From the NCBI RefSeq assembly GCF_009831115.1, contig NZ_WUUK01000002.1:434001-498000 (forward strand): a DNA stretch of 64,000 bases, given 5' to 3'. How positions within the stretch are numbered: the stretch's first letter is position 1; each line of letters starts with the position of its first letter. Positions 1-9,608 of the stretch are shown here, one piece after another. The notes beneath the pieces were generated by a model, which searched no databases, had not been told where the DNA came from, and saw only the letters and a list, made by a program, of their open reading frames with translations. The position numbers and the translations under genes were made by a program. Source of the stretch: Salinicoccus hispanicus (GTDB taxonomy: Bacteria; Bacillota; Bacilli; Staphylococcales; Salinicoccaceae).

Positions 1-887
1 TCCTTGGCAGCCGCGTTACCCTGATCGGCAAGCTGGAGCAGGTCTTTGGCTGTCTGGTTGCCTTCGATGATTCCTTTTTCCTGGGCCTTATTGGCGATGC
101 TGAGCCCTGAAACGTAGGCCTGCAGACATCCTCTTCTGCCGCATTCGCACAGCTTGCCGTTGACCTGGATGATGGAGTGGCCGATTTCCCCGGCAAGGTT
201 ATGGCTGCCGTTATAGAGCTGGTTATCGATTAGAATCGCTCCCCCGACACCATGTCCAAGATTGACATACAGTATGTTGTGATGGTCGGAGTGCACTTTG
301 GATACTTCCGCCCATAGCTTACAGCGCACGTCATTCTCGACATGAATCGGCAGACCGAATGTATCGGTGAGGAAGTCGAAATTGAAGTTCTTGATCTGAA
401 GCAGGAGTGGGGCGTAGACGGATGTATTCGTCTCCACATCGACAAATCCATGCATGGCCACACCAATACCGAGATAGTTATTCCTTGGCTTCATCACTTC
501 TTCAATGCTTGCCACGACCAGTGCTTCCAGATCATCCATGGAGATTGAGCTGTCGATATCATGAATCAGCGTACTTTCAATATCGCCACGGATATTTGCG
601 ACGACGGTCTCTACGGATTTTGGTCCGATATAGATACCGATGACTTTATTGTCATCATTATTCAGCTTCAGAAGACGTGGTTTTCTTCCGCCTTTCGACT
701 CACCGATACTCGATTCGAAAATGATGTTGTCATCCAGCAGCGATTTTACGAGCGAACTTACGGTCGGAGGAGTCAAACCGGACTGCTGGGCAATGACCGC
801 CCTGCTGATACCATCGTTGCTGCGAATGTAGTTCAGCACCAGGTTTTTATTTTTATTTTTCATGCTTTCAAATGTTGCTCTCTCCAC
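1..887 (-). CDS. ROK-family transcriptional repressor (C-terminus outside window)
   Basis: About 296 codons are present; the gene runs off the left edge (family length near 390). The N-terminus is a winged helix (ISRAVIAQQSGLTPPTVSSL), followed by a ROK sugar-kinase-like domain with GEIGH and the zinc motif CECGRRGC. I chose GTG at 887 because AGGATGG lies 6 nt upstream and the extra residues align with XylR-type N-termini; ATG 863 has no good ribosome site. It is the last gene of msmX-like, galM, rok, 15 bp after galM, so it is probably autoregulated. It is the likely repressor of the galactoside operons through the paired operators at 3039 and 12699. The effector is unknown; a galactoside or sugar phosphate is inferred. 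Confidence 0.85.
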   Translation of the reverse strand, partial: MERATFESMKNKNKNLVLNYIRSNDGISRAVIAQQSGLTPPTVSSLVKSLLDDNIIFESSIGESKGGRKPRLLKLNNDDNKVIGIYIGPKSVETVVANIRGDIESTLIHDIDSSISMDDLEALVVASIEEVMKPRNNYLGIGVAMHGFVDVETNTSVYAPLLLQIKNFNFDFLTDTFGLPIHVENDVRCKLWAEVSKVHSDHHNILYVNLGHGVGGAILIDNQLYNGSHNLAGEIGHSIIQVNGKLCECGRRGCLQAYVSGLSIANKAQEKGIIEGNQTAKDLLQLADQGNAAAK

Positions 888-902
888 TTGACTCCATCCT
901 CA

Positions 903-1916
903 CTATTGAATGTTGAATTGATATACGGTCCGTTTTGCAAATGTGCCACCGGCCGGAAGTATCGTTTTCGATGACGGGTTCATATTGATGTCATCCGGCG
1001 GCATCTGCGCTTCCAGTGTCAGTCCACAGTATGGATAGAAGCGTCTTCCGGTGGCATCACTGAAATTAAAGTCGTTTGATGTGAATACTACAACAACCGG
1101 GTCCTCCGATTCCAGAATGATGCTTCTGCCATTCGGAGTACTGAGTACGACGGATTCTTCTGTCATCATGAATGGATGATCCAGTCCATTGAACTGACTG
1201 AACTGGGGATCGGGCGATTCGACCAGTTCACGGAACGCGATGGTTTTTTCATTACTCTTGATTATACCATTTTCTCCGAGTGGTAGAACCATCTCGTCCA
1301 CTTTTCCATACTCGGCGTTACCGAAATTGACTGTATGGTTCAAGATGTCGTCTTTCAGATCGCCATTCAGATTGAAATACATATGGTTCGTCGGATTGAC
1401 CAGTGTTTCCTGATCCGTCGTGATGCGGTAGTCGATCGTCAGCCGGTCATCCTCTGTATACGTGTAACGGATTTCGATATCGAGATTGCCGGGGTATCCG
1501 TCTGTCATATCATCAAGCGTACTGTTGAAGATGATGGAAACCCGGTCTTCCTGCTCTTCAATCTCATGGTCGAAGTAGAGCGTATCGAAGCCATGACTGC
1601 CGCCGTGGAGATGATGCGGACCATCATTTTGTGTCAGTTTGAGAGGTGTCGAACCGATGACCGCTTCTCCGTTTCGTATTCTCCCGGCTGTCCTGCCGAT
1701 TGCTGCCCCGAAGTAGTAGGGGTGGACCAGGTAGTCGGTCGGGTCCTCGTGTCCGAGCAGAATATCTTCATGCTTCCCATCCTTGTCAGGCACAATCCAT
1801 TCGCATACTCTTGCGCCATAATTGAGGAAGCTGATCTTTCTGTCGCCGTTGATGATGCTGATGCCGATGAAATTCGATGCGCCATTGTCTTCATGGTTTT
1901 TTACGTTCACTTTCAT
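903..1916 (-). CDS. galM: Aldose 1-epimerase (galactose mutarotase)
   Basis: 337 residues, usual family length. It interconverts alpha and beta anomers of galactose, feeding alpha-galactose to galactokinase. Visible family motifs are GRTAGRI near residue 74, the HHLHGG stretch carrying a catalytic His, and NPTNHMYFNL with the second His. A C-terminal Glu (GLTLEAQ) fits the catalytic base. The start overlaps the stop of the upstream ABC ATPase by 4 bp, which implies translational coupling. Cytosolic. Position in an operon with the transporter ATPase and the ROK repressor, opposite galK-galE-galT, supports galactose rather than glucose as the main substrate. Confidence 0.9.
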   Translation of the reverse strand: MKVNVKNHEDNGASNFIGISIINGDRKISFLNYGARVCEWIVPDKDGKHEDILLGHEDPTDYLVHPYYFGAAIGRTAGRIRNGEAVIGSTPLKLTQNDGPHHLHGGSHGFDTLYFDHEIEEQEDRVSIIFNSTLDDMTDGYPGNLDIEIRYTYTEDDRLTIDYRITTDQETLVNPTNHMYFNLNGDLKDDILNHTVNFGNAEYGKVDEMVLPLGENGIIKSNEKTIAFRELVESPDPQFSQFNGLDHPFMMTEESVVLSTPNGRSIILESEDPVVVVFTSNDFNFSDATGRRFYPYCGLTLEAQMPPDDINMNPSSKTILPAGGTFAKRTVYQFNIQ

Positions 1917-3004
1917 AGTGCTTCCTCGGTGTCGATATCAAAGAATGATATTTTGTTCTGATCCATGGCGAGTTCGATGACATCGCCTGTTTCATACTCG
2001 AACCTCGAATCGAGCTTCACTTTGATCTCCTGGCCTTTAATATCACCGAAGATGATGGTCTCAGAACCGAGGAGTTCCACAGCCTCCACTTTGAGCTTGA
2101 TCTTGTTGTTGGTGGTGTTTTCGCTGAAAACCGGTTCGTCATGCATATCCTCCGGTCGGATGCCTATCAGGATTTCATCTTTATTATAATCTTTGATTTT
2201 ACCGAGCCTGCCTGCAGGGATCTCGATGCGGAAGTCTTCCCAGACGATCGTATTGCCTTCGAGCGTGACTCTGGCAATATTCATGGCCGGGCTGCCGATG
2301 AATTCTGCGACAAACCTGTTGTTCGGGTTTTCGTAGATATCTCGCGGTGTGCCGACCTGCTGGATTTCTCCTGCGTTCAGGACGACGATGCGGCTGGCCA
2401 TGGTCATGGCCTCCGTCTGGTCGTGGGTGACATAGACGACTGTCGCATTGAGATTCTTGTGCAGCTTGGTCAGTTCGGAACGCATCTGTACACGCAGTTT
2501 GGCATCAAGGTTGGATAATGGTTCGTCCATCAGGAAAACTGCCGGGTTTCTGACGATGCTGCGGCCGAGCGCAATCCGCTGGCGCTGGCCACCGGACATG
2601 GCTTTCGGTTTCTTTTTCAGAAGCTCCGTAATGCCGAGAATGTTGGCGGCCTCCATCACTTTCTGATCGATTTCCTTCTTGCTCGTCTTTCTGAGTTTCA
2701 GAGAGAAGGCCATATTGTCGTAGGCATTCATATGGGGGTAGAGCGCATAGTTCTGGAATACCATCGAGATATCCCTGTTTTTCGGTTCGACATTATTGAC
2801 CTTCCGGTCCTCGATCCATATTTCTCCCTCTGTTATTTCTTCAAGTCCGGCAAGCATTCTGAGTGTTGTCGACTTGCCGCAGCCGGACGGTCCGACAAAC
2901 ACGACAAACTCCCCATCTGCAACTTCCAGGTTGAAATCCTTAACGGCATGAAACTTATCCTCGTACTTCTTATTGATTGATTTGAAACTGATTGATCCCA
3001 TCAT
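1913..3004 (-). CDS. MsmX/UgpC-type sugar ABC transporter ATP-binding protein
   Basis: 363 residues. Walker [11 protein letters not shown] near residue 38, ABC signature [14 protein letters not shown], Walker B VFLMDEPLSNLD, then a C-terminal TOBE/OB regulatory domain, as in the MsmX family that energises several carbohydrate importers. No ATPase gene accompanies the binding protein and permeases at 9609-12677, so this is the probable motor for that importer, and perhaps for others elsewhere. ATG 3004 and ATG 3001 are both possible; GAGGG spacing favours 3001. First gene of the msmX-like, galM, rok operon, diverging from galK across a 108-bp AT-rich region with an operator-like site. Confidence 0.9.
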   Translation of the reverse strand: MMGSISFKSINKKYEDKFHAVKDFNLEVADGEFVVFVGPSGCGKSTTLRMLAGLEEITEGEIWIEDRKVNNVEPKNRDISMVFQNYALYPHMNAYDNMAFSLKLRKTSKKEIDQKVMEAANILGITELLKKKPKAMSGGQRQRIALGRSIVRNPAVFLMDEPLSNLDAKLRVQMRSELTKLHKNLNATVVYVTHDQTEAMTMASRIVVLNAGEIQQVGTPRDIYENPNNRFVAEFIGSPAMNIARVTLEGNTIVWEDFRIEIPAGRLGKIKDYNKDEILIGIRPEDMHDEPVFSENTTNNKIKLKVEAVELLGSETIIFGDIKGQEIKVKLDSRFEYETGDVIELAMDQNKISFFDIDTEEAL

Positions 3005-3038
3005 GCATCCCTCGCTTGAATAGTAGTTATTATTATTA

Positions 3039-3058
3039 TATACTTAATTAAATTAATT
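3039..3058 (+). promoter_or_regulatory. Operator-like AT-rich site between msmX-like gene and galK
   Basis: The 20-bp core TATACTTAATTAAATTAATT is identical to the site at 12699-12718 upstream of the importer operon. Here it sits in the divergent msmX-like/galK promoter region and continues into TATTAAG, giving an approximate ACTTAAT/ATTAAGT dyad. I infer it binds the ROK repressor encoded at 1-887. No clear -35/-10 pair could be assigned on either strand. Confidence 0.6.
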
Positions 3059-3112
3059 TATTAAGTTTATAGTACCACTTTAAAATAGAATAATAAAGAG
3101 AGGAGTCATCAT

Positions 3113-4297
3113 ATGGAGCAGAAAATGCTTTTTGAAGTACATAATGAGATCCATCAGCGCACACCTAATGCGAACCTCTACTTTTCGCCCGGACGGATCA
3201 ATCTCATCGGTGAGCATCTGGACTACAATGGCGGCACCGTCTTCCCGGGGGCAATCGATCTCGGTACCTATGCCGTCATCAGCGCAAGGGAGGACCGGCA
3301 GATCCGGGTCTATTCTCATAACTTTCCGGATGGGGGCATTGTGACGATCGATCTCGATGATATTGGCGAAAGCGGCAATTACGACTGGGCAAGCTACGTT
3401 GCAGGTGCATTCAAAGTGACCCAGGAGCGGGCGCATCTCACCCATGGTCTTGATATTACGATCTACGGGACTTTGCCGAACCGCAGCGGGCTGTCCTCAT
3501 CCGCTTCGATCGAACTGCTCATGCTCTACATCATCAGCGATGTGTATGGTGTGACACTCGATCGCATGGAGATGGCCGCGCTTGGCCAGACAATTGAAAA
3601 TGACTACCTCGGATTGCCGAGTGGCATCATGGACCAGTTCGCAATCGCGTTTGGCGAATCACATTCGGCCATCGCACTCGACTGCCGCACAATGGACTAT
3701 GAAATATGCCGGTATCAGGACGGGACACACGAATTTGTCGTCATCAATACCAATAAACCGCGGGAGCTGATCAGTTCCGAATACAAGCACCGCAAGGCCG
3801 AATGCGAGCAGGCCCTGACAGAACTGAATGTATTCACTTCACGGAATGAAAAATATCTGTGTGGCTACGATCACCAAGTATTGGAAGCATCGAAGGAAGC
3901 TTTCAGCAGCCGAGCACTCTACAGGCGCGCGTACCACGTCATTGATGAGAACCTGCGCACACTGCAGGCAATCGAAGCCTTCAATCGGAACGACTTGAAA
4001 ATGTTCGGGAATCTGATGTTCGATTCCCATGAGTCATTGCGGACAATGTACGAAGTGACCGGAACAGAACTCGATCGGATTGCAGATAGCGCGAAGACAC
4101 TCGACTATGTGCTGGGTGCGAGGATGACCGGCGCGGGCTTTGGGGGCAGTGCCATTGCACTGATCGAAAAGAACCACTTCGATCAGTTCAGGACGGTCAT
4201 CGAGCGAGAGTATGAAGCGGCAATCGGCTACAAGCCGAGTCTGTATCAGGTGGCGCTTTCGACGGGACCGACAATCATTTCAAAAGGGGATGCATAA
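3113..4297 (+). CDS. galK: Galactokinase
   Basis: 394 residues, normal GHMP-kinase length. It phosphorylates alpha-D-galactose to galactose 1-phosphate with ATP in the cytosol. The galactokinase signature PGRINLIGEHLDYNGG is at residues 26-41, the GHMP ATP-binding loop GLSSSAS at about 126-132, the catalytic Asp in GIMDQ, and the third GHMP motif RMTGAGFGGSA near the C-terminus. Ribosome site GAGAGGAG precedes the ATG. First gene of galK-galE-galT-GH43, only 2 bp from galE. The promoter region carries the shared operator-like site. Confidence 0.95.
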   Translation: MEQKMLFEVHNEIHQRTPNANLYFSPGRINLIGEHLDYNGGTVFPGAIDLGTYAVISAREDRQIRVYSHNFPDGGIVTIDLDDIGESGNYDWASYVAGAFKVTQERAHLTHGLDITIYGTLPNRSGLSSSASIELLMLYIISDVYGVTLDRMEMAALGQTIENDYLGLPSGIMDQFAIAFGESHSAIALDCRTMDYEICRYQDGTHEFVVINTNKPRELISSEYKHRKAECEQALTELNVFTSRNEKYLCGYDHQVLEASKEAFSSRALYRRAYHVIDENLRTLQAIEAFNRNDLKMFGNLMFDSHESLRTMYEVTGTELDRIADSAKTLDYVLGARMTGAGFGGSAIALIEKNHFDQFRTVIEREYEAAIGYKPSLYQVALSTGPTIISKGDA

Positions 4298-4299
4298 GT

Positions 4300-5304
4300 A
4301 TGGCAATTCTTGTACTTGGAGGGGCTGGCTACATCGGCTCCCATGCAGTGAAGAAACTGCTTGATAGCGGAGAAAAGGTCGTTGTAGTGGATAATCTGTC
4401 GACGGGATTCAGGCAGGCTGTCGATTCGCGTGCAGCGTTCTATGAATGTGATATTGCGGATGACACGCGCATGGATCGTGTTTTCGAAGAGAATGAAATA
4501 GAAGCGGTACTGCATTTTGCCGCCTTCTCCCTGGTGGGGGAATCGATGGAGGCACCACTGAAATATTTCCAGAACAATACGGGGACGATGCTCACTCTGC
4601 TTGAGAAGCTGAACCAATATGGCGTCAGGCATCTCGTATTCAGTTCGACGGCAGCTGTATACGGCGAACCGGAGACGGTACCGATCCATGAGGAGACACA
4701 AAAGCGCCCGACGAGTCCTTACGGCGAATCGAAGCTGATGATGGAGCGTATCATCAGCTGGGTGAGCAGGACAACGGACCTGAGTTTTGTTTCGCTCAGG
4801 TATTTCAACGTGGCCGGTGCAAGCAAGGATGCAAGCATCGGGGAGTCGCATCAGCCTGAAACCCATCTGATCCCGATTGTCCTCGAATATGCATCCGGGA
4901 AAAGGGACGCGCTCTATGTCTTCGGCAACGATTATGATACGGCTGACGGTACATGCATTCGCGACTATATCCATGTGGAGGATCTGATTGATGCGCATAT
5001 TCTGGCGCTGAAGTATCTGATGGACGGTGGTGCGTCGGATATTTTCAATCTCGGCTATAATCGTGGATATTCCATTCTCGATATCATCAGGACGGCAGAA
5101 GCGGTGACGGGCAGGGAGATTGATTTCGAATATCGCGAAAGAAGGCCGGGTGATCCTTCGGTGCTCGTGGCCAATGCGGATAAGGCGATGGACACGCTCG
5201 GCTGGCAGCCGCAGCATGATAATATCGAAGAGATCATTACGGACGCATGGCAGTGGCATCAGAAAAATCCGGATGGGTGGGTGACGCATGAAGGCACTGA
5301 TTAA
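4300..5304 (+). CDS. galE: UDP-glucose 4-epimerase
   Basis: 334 residues, short-chain dehydrogenase fold. NAD-binding GGAGYIG at residues 7-13 and the catalytic YxxxK at Tyr141/Lys145 with the preceding SST near 115-117 are all intact. It interconverts UDP-galactose and UDP-glucose in the Leloir pathway. Starts 2 bp after galK and its 3' end overlaps galT by 17 bp, so the three genes form one tightly packed operon. Besides galactose catabolism it could supply UDP-galactose for cell-surface glycans. Confidence 0.95.
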   Translation: MAILVLGGAGYIGSHAVKKLLDSGEKVVVVDNLSTGFRQAVDSRAAFYECDIADDTRMDRVFEENEIEAVLHFAAFSLVGESMEAPLKYFQNNTGTMLTLLEKLNQYGVRHLVFSSTAAVYGEPETVPIHEETQKRPTSPYGESKLMMERIISWVSRTTDLSFVSLRYFNVAGASKDASIGESHQPETHLIPIVLEYASGKRDALYVFGNDYDTADGTCIRDYIHVEDLIDAHILALKYLMDGGASDIFNLGYNRGYSILDIIRTAEAVTGREIDFEYRERRPGDPSVLVANADKAMDTLGWQPQHDNIEEIITDAWQWHQKNPDGWVTHEGTD

Positions 5305-6763
5305 TTTTATCTTTGATGATGCGATGAATCTTGGACTTGTGGAAGAACGGGACCGCACATACATCCATAACCAGATGATGGCCTATATACCTGAGCATAT
5401 GTTCTTTCACGAGGATGCTGGTATGGGCAAGACCGATTCCAATACACTCATTGAATATATTACAGAGCGGCTGGCTGAATCCGGCGTCATAGAGGATAAG
5501 GTGTATACCAGAGACCTTGTCGCCAGCAATATGATGAACGTCTTCCTGCCGAAACCGTCGGACATTGAAGCGCGGTTCTATGGGCACAGGGTATCCGGCA
5601 TCCATCAGGCGACCGATGACTTCTACGATATAGCCGTATTCTCGAACTACATCCAGAAGAACAGGATCAGCCAGAACATTTCATTTTCCTCGGAATCCAA
5701 GTATGGAGAACTGGAACTGACCATCAACCTATCGAAGCCAGAAAAGTCGACCGAGGAGATCGAGGCGGCACAGAGTGCTGCGACGGATAGTGACTATCCG
5801 CAGTGTCTCTTGTGCCGAGAGAATGAAGGTTATATCGGTCATATCAATCACCCGCCGCGTGCCAACCATCGGATCATCAGGCTTGAGCTCGGCGGGGGAG
5901 AATGGTACTTCCAGTTCTCACCGTACTCCTACTACAGTGAGCACAGCATCGTCTTATCGAAAGACCATATCCCGATGCAGATCAGTGCCCAGACCTTCCG
6001 TAATCTGACTGACTTCGTCGACCAGTTTCCGCATTACTTCATCGGTTCCAATGCCGACTTGCCGATTGTCGGCGGCAGTATGCTGTCGCATGAGCACTAT
6101 CAGGCAGGGCGTCACGTCTTTCCGGTCGAGAAGGCGGCAGCATTCCATGAAACAGTTGCCAGTGATGTGAAACTTGAACTGCTCAAGTGGCCGCTATCCA
6201 CCATCAAAGTGAGCGGGGCGGACCGGGAATCCGTGATCCGTCAGTCAACAGTCATCATGGATGCATGGAACCGGTATGATGCCCCTGGAATCGATATCCT
6301 GTCGCGCACGGAGGCGCAGCACAGCACCATTACACCGATCGCGAGAAAGACTGAGGGGGAATATACGCTCTACATGATTCTGAGGAACAACCGTACGACG
6401 GACGCACGTCCACATGGCCTTTTCCATGTCGACCCCGAGGACTTCCATGTCAAAAAGGAGAACATCGGTTTGATCGAAGCCATGGGGCTGGCCGTGCTGC
6501 CTGCGCGTCTGAAGCAGGATGCGGAAAAGCTGCAGGAATTCTTTACGACGGGTGAACTGGGGGAAAGTACGCATGCCGAATGGATTGAATCGTGGCGCAG
6601 CAAGTATGGGGATGATCATATAAAGACGCACTTTGAAGCGGTGTTCCATAAGGAGCTCGGCATCAAGTTTGAACGCATACTTGAAGCATGCGGTGTTTTC
6701 AAAAATGAAAAAGACTTCCTGAAGTTTTTTGAGAGCATCGACCATGGGGAGGAGACATCATGA
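5288..6763 (+). CDS. galT: Galactose-1-phosphate uridylyltransferase, Bacillota type
   Basis: 491 residues, the size of the long Gram-positive GalT class rather than the roughly 350-residue enterobacterial type. It transfers UMP from UDP-glucose to galactose 1-phosphate. The segment MLSHEHYQAGRHVFP, rich in His, fits the active-site region of this class. The start lies inside the 3' end of galE, and the stop overlaps the GH43 gene by 4 bp, indicating coupled translation. Completes galactose to glucose 1-phosphate conversion together with GalK and GalE. Confidence 0.92.
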   Translation: MKALINFIFDDAMNLGLVEERDRTYIHNQMMAYIPEHMFFHEDAGMGKTDSNTLIEYITERLAESGVIEDKVYTRDLVASNMMNVFLPKPSDIEARFYGHRVSGIHQATDDFYDIAVFSNYIQKNRISQNISFSSESKYGELELTINLSKPEKSTEEIEAAQSAATDSDYPQCLLCRENEGYIGHINHPPRANHRIIRLELGGGEWYFQFSPYSYYSEHSIVLSKDHIPMQISAQTFRNLTDFVDQFPHYFIGSNADLPIVGGSMLSHEHYQAGRHVFPVEKAAAFHETVASDVKLELLKWPLSTIKVSGADRESVIRQSTVIMDAWNRYDAPGIDILSRTEAQHSTITPIARKTEGEYTLYMILRNNRTTDARPHGLFHVDPEDFHVKKENIGLIEAMGLAVLPARLKQDAEKLQEFFTTGELGESTHAEWIESWRSKYGDDHIKTHFEAVFHKELGIKFERILEACGVFKNEKDFLKFFESIDHGEETS

Positions 6764-7794
6764 AAAGAAGACTGATGCTTATCATTGCCGGGCTCGTTGT
6801 GATTGCCGTCGTTGCGACAGCCGCTTTGCTGCTGATGGATGGAGATGAAGGATATACAAATCCGGTATTTGAACCGACGCTTGCAGATCCAACCATCATA
6901 GAGGCTGATGATGGCTATTTCTATGCATACGGTACGGAAGATTACCTGGATGAAGAGAAAGGGCAGCCACTCATCCCGATCGTACGGTCCAAAGATCTGA
7001 TCGAATGGGAATATGTCGGACAGGCACTGGAAGAGGCACCCGACTGGAAGTCCAATGGCTTCCTCTGGGCACCTGAAATCATCAAGTTCGATGACATGTA
7101 CCATCTATACTATTCCTATTCCATCTGGGGGGACCCTGATCCTGGAATCGGACTCGCAGTATCCGAGAATCCGGAAGGGCCTTTTACGGATAGAGGGGCG
7201 ATCTTTACAAGCGCGGACATCGGTGTCGAAAACTCCATCGATCCATTCATCGTCAAAGGAGAGCCGAACTATCTATTCTGGGGGAGCTTCCATGGCATCT
7301 ATGGCATCGAACTGGAAGATGACGGCTTTACGACAAAGGGCGAGAAATTCCAGATTGCCGGTGACGCCTTCGAAGCGACCTACATCTTTGAAAAAGAGGA
7401 TGAATTTTATTTTATCGGCTCGACCGGCAGCTGCTGTGATGGCATCGCGAGCCAGTATCAGCTTGAAATGGCCAAGGCGGATGATATTAGAGGACCATAC
7501 TTGAATCAGGATGGCGAAGACATCATGAACGCACGTGGTACAGTACTGCTGTCTGGAAATGACGAGGGCGAGGGCAAGACATTCGTCGGCCCGGGTCACT
7601 CGACAATGGTCGTTGATGACAGCGAAGACTACTGGCTGATCTATCACGCCATCGACACAGCTACCCCGTATTTGCCGATGGGCGCAACAAGGCGGCCACT
7701 GATGATGAGTCCGATGACGTTCGAGGACGGTTGGCCTGTCGTCGAGACAGGACAGCCGCAAGTTGAAATAGATCACAGCCCTGACGTCAATTGA
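6760..7794 (+). CDS. Membrane-anchored glycoside hydrolase family 43 protein
   Basis: 344 residues. An N-terminal hydrophobic segment (about residues 5-26) follows KRR and has no lipobox cysteine, so it is a signal anchor or uncleaved signal. The five-bladed GH43 propeller follows with the expected acidic triad: Asp43 in ADPT (base), Asp161 in SIDPF and Glu205 in EATYIF (acid). GH43 members act on arabinosides, xylosides or beta-1,3-galactans; the exact activity cannot be read from sequence. Its place as fourth gene after galKET suggests trimming of arabinogalactan- or galactan-type oligosaccharides at the cell surface before ABC import. Confidence 0.8.
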   Translation: MKRRLMLIIAGLVVIAVVATAALLLMDGDEGYTNPVFEPTLADPTIIEADDGYFYAYGTEDYLDEEKGQPLIPIVRSKDLIEWEYVGQALEEAPDWKSNGFLWAPEIIKFDDMYHLYYSYSIWGDPDPGIGLAVSENPEGPFTDRGAIFTSADIGVENSIDPFIVKGEPNYLFWGSFHGIYGIELEDDGFTTKGEKFQIAGDAFEATYIFEKEDEFYFIGSTGSCCDGIASQYQLEMAKADDIRGPYLNQDGEDIMNARGTVLLSGNDEGEGKTFVGPGHSTMVVDDSEDYWLIYHAIDTATPYLPMGATRRPLMMSPMTFEDGWPVVETGQPQVEIDHSPDVN

Positions 7795-7800
7795 CATAAG

Positions 7801-7829
7801 AACCCCCTTCGACTTGGTCGAAGGGGGTT
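7801..7829. terminator. Bidirectional rho-independent terminator
   Basis: Perfect 12-bp stem AACCCCCTTCGA/TCGAAGGGGGTT with a 5-nt loop, between the convergent GH43 and GH2 genes. The T-run after it is short (TTCAATT). Confidence 0.8.
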
Positions 7830-7834
7830 CAATT

Positions 7835-9589
7835 CTAGAATTTACGCACATTGTCATTGATTGCTTTTATTGCCGACAGGTCGCATTTCGGTTTTCTATC
7901 ATAGGTCAATAGACCGTTGATTTCCTGCTCGACATCTGTCAGCTGGGTGTAGCAGTATCCATACAGGATCGGGCTATCACCGATGGCTTCGGTCAACTCT
8001 CTGTAGCCGTCAACCAGTGCATCGGCCGAGTCCACGCTGGAATAGCCCCAGCCCGTGTCATCGATGACATAGGCGATGCCGCCATACTCGGTGATCATGA
8101 TCGGTACGTTGTTGTATTCATATCCCCGTGCGTAGATGAGACGATTGGCGGGTGTATGTGAAATGGCACTTTGGACATCCTGGTAGTTCTGTCTGATATC
8201 TTCTGCATCATGGTAGTTATGAATGCCGCACACGTCGGAAATTGTATGCTCCCAGCCTTCATTGGACAGGACTGGACGTGTCTGATCGATGGATTTCGTC
8301 AGATGATACATGGACAGGGAATGGTTCTGCTGTCTGCTGTCGTGTGCAACTCTAGAAATGCCCCAGCTCTCGTTCAATGGCACCCATGTGACGATGGAAG
8401 GATGGTTGTAGTCGCGTTCTATGACCTCGATCCATTCTTTAGTGATCTTTTCCACATAACGGGCATCATACTCTGCTGCATTGGCCATCTCTCCCCAGAC
8501 GAGGAAGCCGAGCGTGTCTGCCCAGTATAGGAAGATCGGATCTTCAACCTTCTGGTGCTTGCGTGCACCATTGAAGCCCATCTCCTTGGCAAGTTCTATA
8601 TCCTTTTTCAGATCATCATCACTCGGTGCCGTCATCAGACCTCTCGGGAAGTACCCCTGATCCAGCACGAGCTTCTGGTAGTATGCCTTGTTGTTGAGCA
8701 TGAACTTTCCATCCATCACTTCGACCTTCCTCATGCCGAAGTAGGTTTCCACAGTGTCGAGAGCGTCATGATCCGCATCCAGCAGTTCACACTTTACGTC
8801 GAATAGATTCGGACTTTCAGGTGTCCAGTACCAGCCGTCATCATGAATGTTGCTTCTTTGGGTGAAAAGGTTTCTGATGTTGATATCCCTTGAAAGGTAC
8901 CGATTCGTGATAGTGTAGACATCTTCGCTGATGACCTGGCCCTTGAAGGTGATGGTGAGCTTCAATCTTCTGGTTTGGTCAAGGTCCACATGGTCGAAGT
9001 AGGTTTCAATATTGATGGACCCTCTGTCGATATCCGGTGTAAACTTGAAGGCATCCAAATGCTCTTTATTCACGATGTCGATCCATACCGACTGCCAGAT
9101 GCCCGTCGTCCGCGTATAGAAGATGGATTCGGGCTCATGCTTCCAGTATTGCTTGCCGCGCGGCAGCGTCTCATCCTGCATCGGGTCGAACACCCGCAGT
9201 ATGAGCTCATTTTCTCCTCTTACCACATAGGGCGATATATCGTACTTGAAGGATACATGGCCGCCCGTATGTGTGCCGACTTTCTCTCCGTTGACATAGA
9301 CGGACGCTTCATAGTCTACCGCGCCAAAATTGAGGATATGGGATTTGTCCATATTATCGACTGTAAATGATGTCTGATACCAGAGAATATCGTGGTTCTC
9401 CTTGTCTTGGACTGTGCTGAGTTCGGCCTGGTAGGCGAAAGGCACCGTGATGTCATGTTCTTTAGTGAACCCTCTGTACCATTTTTCCTTCAGACCCTGA
9501 TCCGCGTCATCGAATTTCAGGTCCCATGAGCCATTCAGGCTCAGCCAATCGTCCCTTTTGAAGTCAGGTCTTGGATACATTTCTCTCAT
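7835..9589 (-). CDS. Glycoside hydrolase family 2 enzyme, probable beta-galactosidase
   Basis: 584 residues from ATG 9589, chosen because AAGGAG lies 9 nt upstream; in-frame ATG 9607 and the longer 9658 reading lack such a site. Order is GH2 sugar-binding jelly roll (LNGSWDLKFDD at the start), immunoglobulin-like domain and TIM barrel. The acid/base is Glu407 in PLNESWG and the nucleophile Glu501 in ITEYGGIA. No signal peptide, so cytosolic hydrolysis of imported galactosides. GH2 also contains beta-glucuronidases of this size; the adjacent Leloir genes favour beta-galactosidase. Last gene of the binding-protein/permease operon, starting 20 nt after the permease stop. Confidence 0.82.
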   Translation of the reverse strand: MREMYPRPDFKRDDWLSLNGSWDLKFDDADQGLKEKWYRGFTKEHDITVPFAYQAELSTVQDKENHDILWYQTSFTVDNMDKSHILNFGAVDYEASVYVNGEKVGTHTGGHVSFKYDISPYVVRGENELILRVFDPMQDETLPRGKQYWKHEPESIFYTRTTGIWQSVWIDIVNKEHLDAFKFTPDIDRGSINIETYFDHVDLDQTRRLKLTITFKGQVISEDVYTITNRYLSRDINIRNLFTQRSNIHDDGWYWTPESPNLFDVKCELLDADHDALDTVETYFGMRKVEVMDGKFMLNNKAYYQKLVLDQGYFPRGLMTAPSDDDLKKDIELAKEMGFNGARKHQKVEDPIFLYWADTLGFLVWGEMANAAEYDARYVEKITKEWIEVIERDYNHPSIVTWVPLNESWGISRVAHDSRQQNHSLSMYHLTKSIDQTRPVLSNEGWEHTISDVCGIHNYHDAEDIRQNYQDVQSAISHTPANRLIYARGYEYNNVPIMITEYGGIAYVIDDTGWGYSSVDSADALVDGYRELTEAIGDSPILYGYCYTQLTDVEQEINGLLTYDRKPKCDLSAIKAINDNVRKF

Positions 9590-9608
9590 TTGATGATTCT
9601 CCTTCATG

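Noticed and set aside
1335-1961. 208-codon open frame on the plus strand over galM
   Set aside because: It lies antisense to a well-conserved epimerase gene and has no family resemblance; a shadow frame.
4246-5364. 372-codon minus-strand frame over galE
   Set aside because: Antisense to a clear galE with intact motifs; composition is not protein-like.
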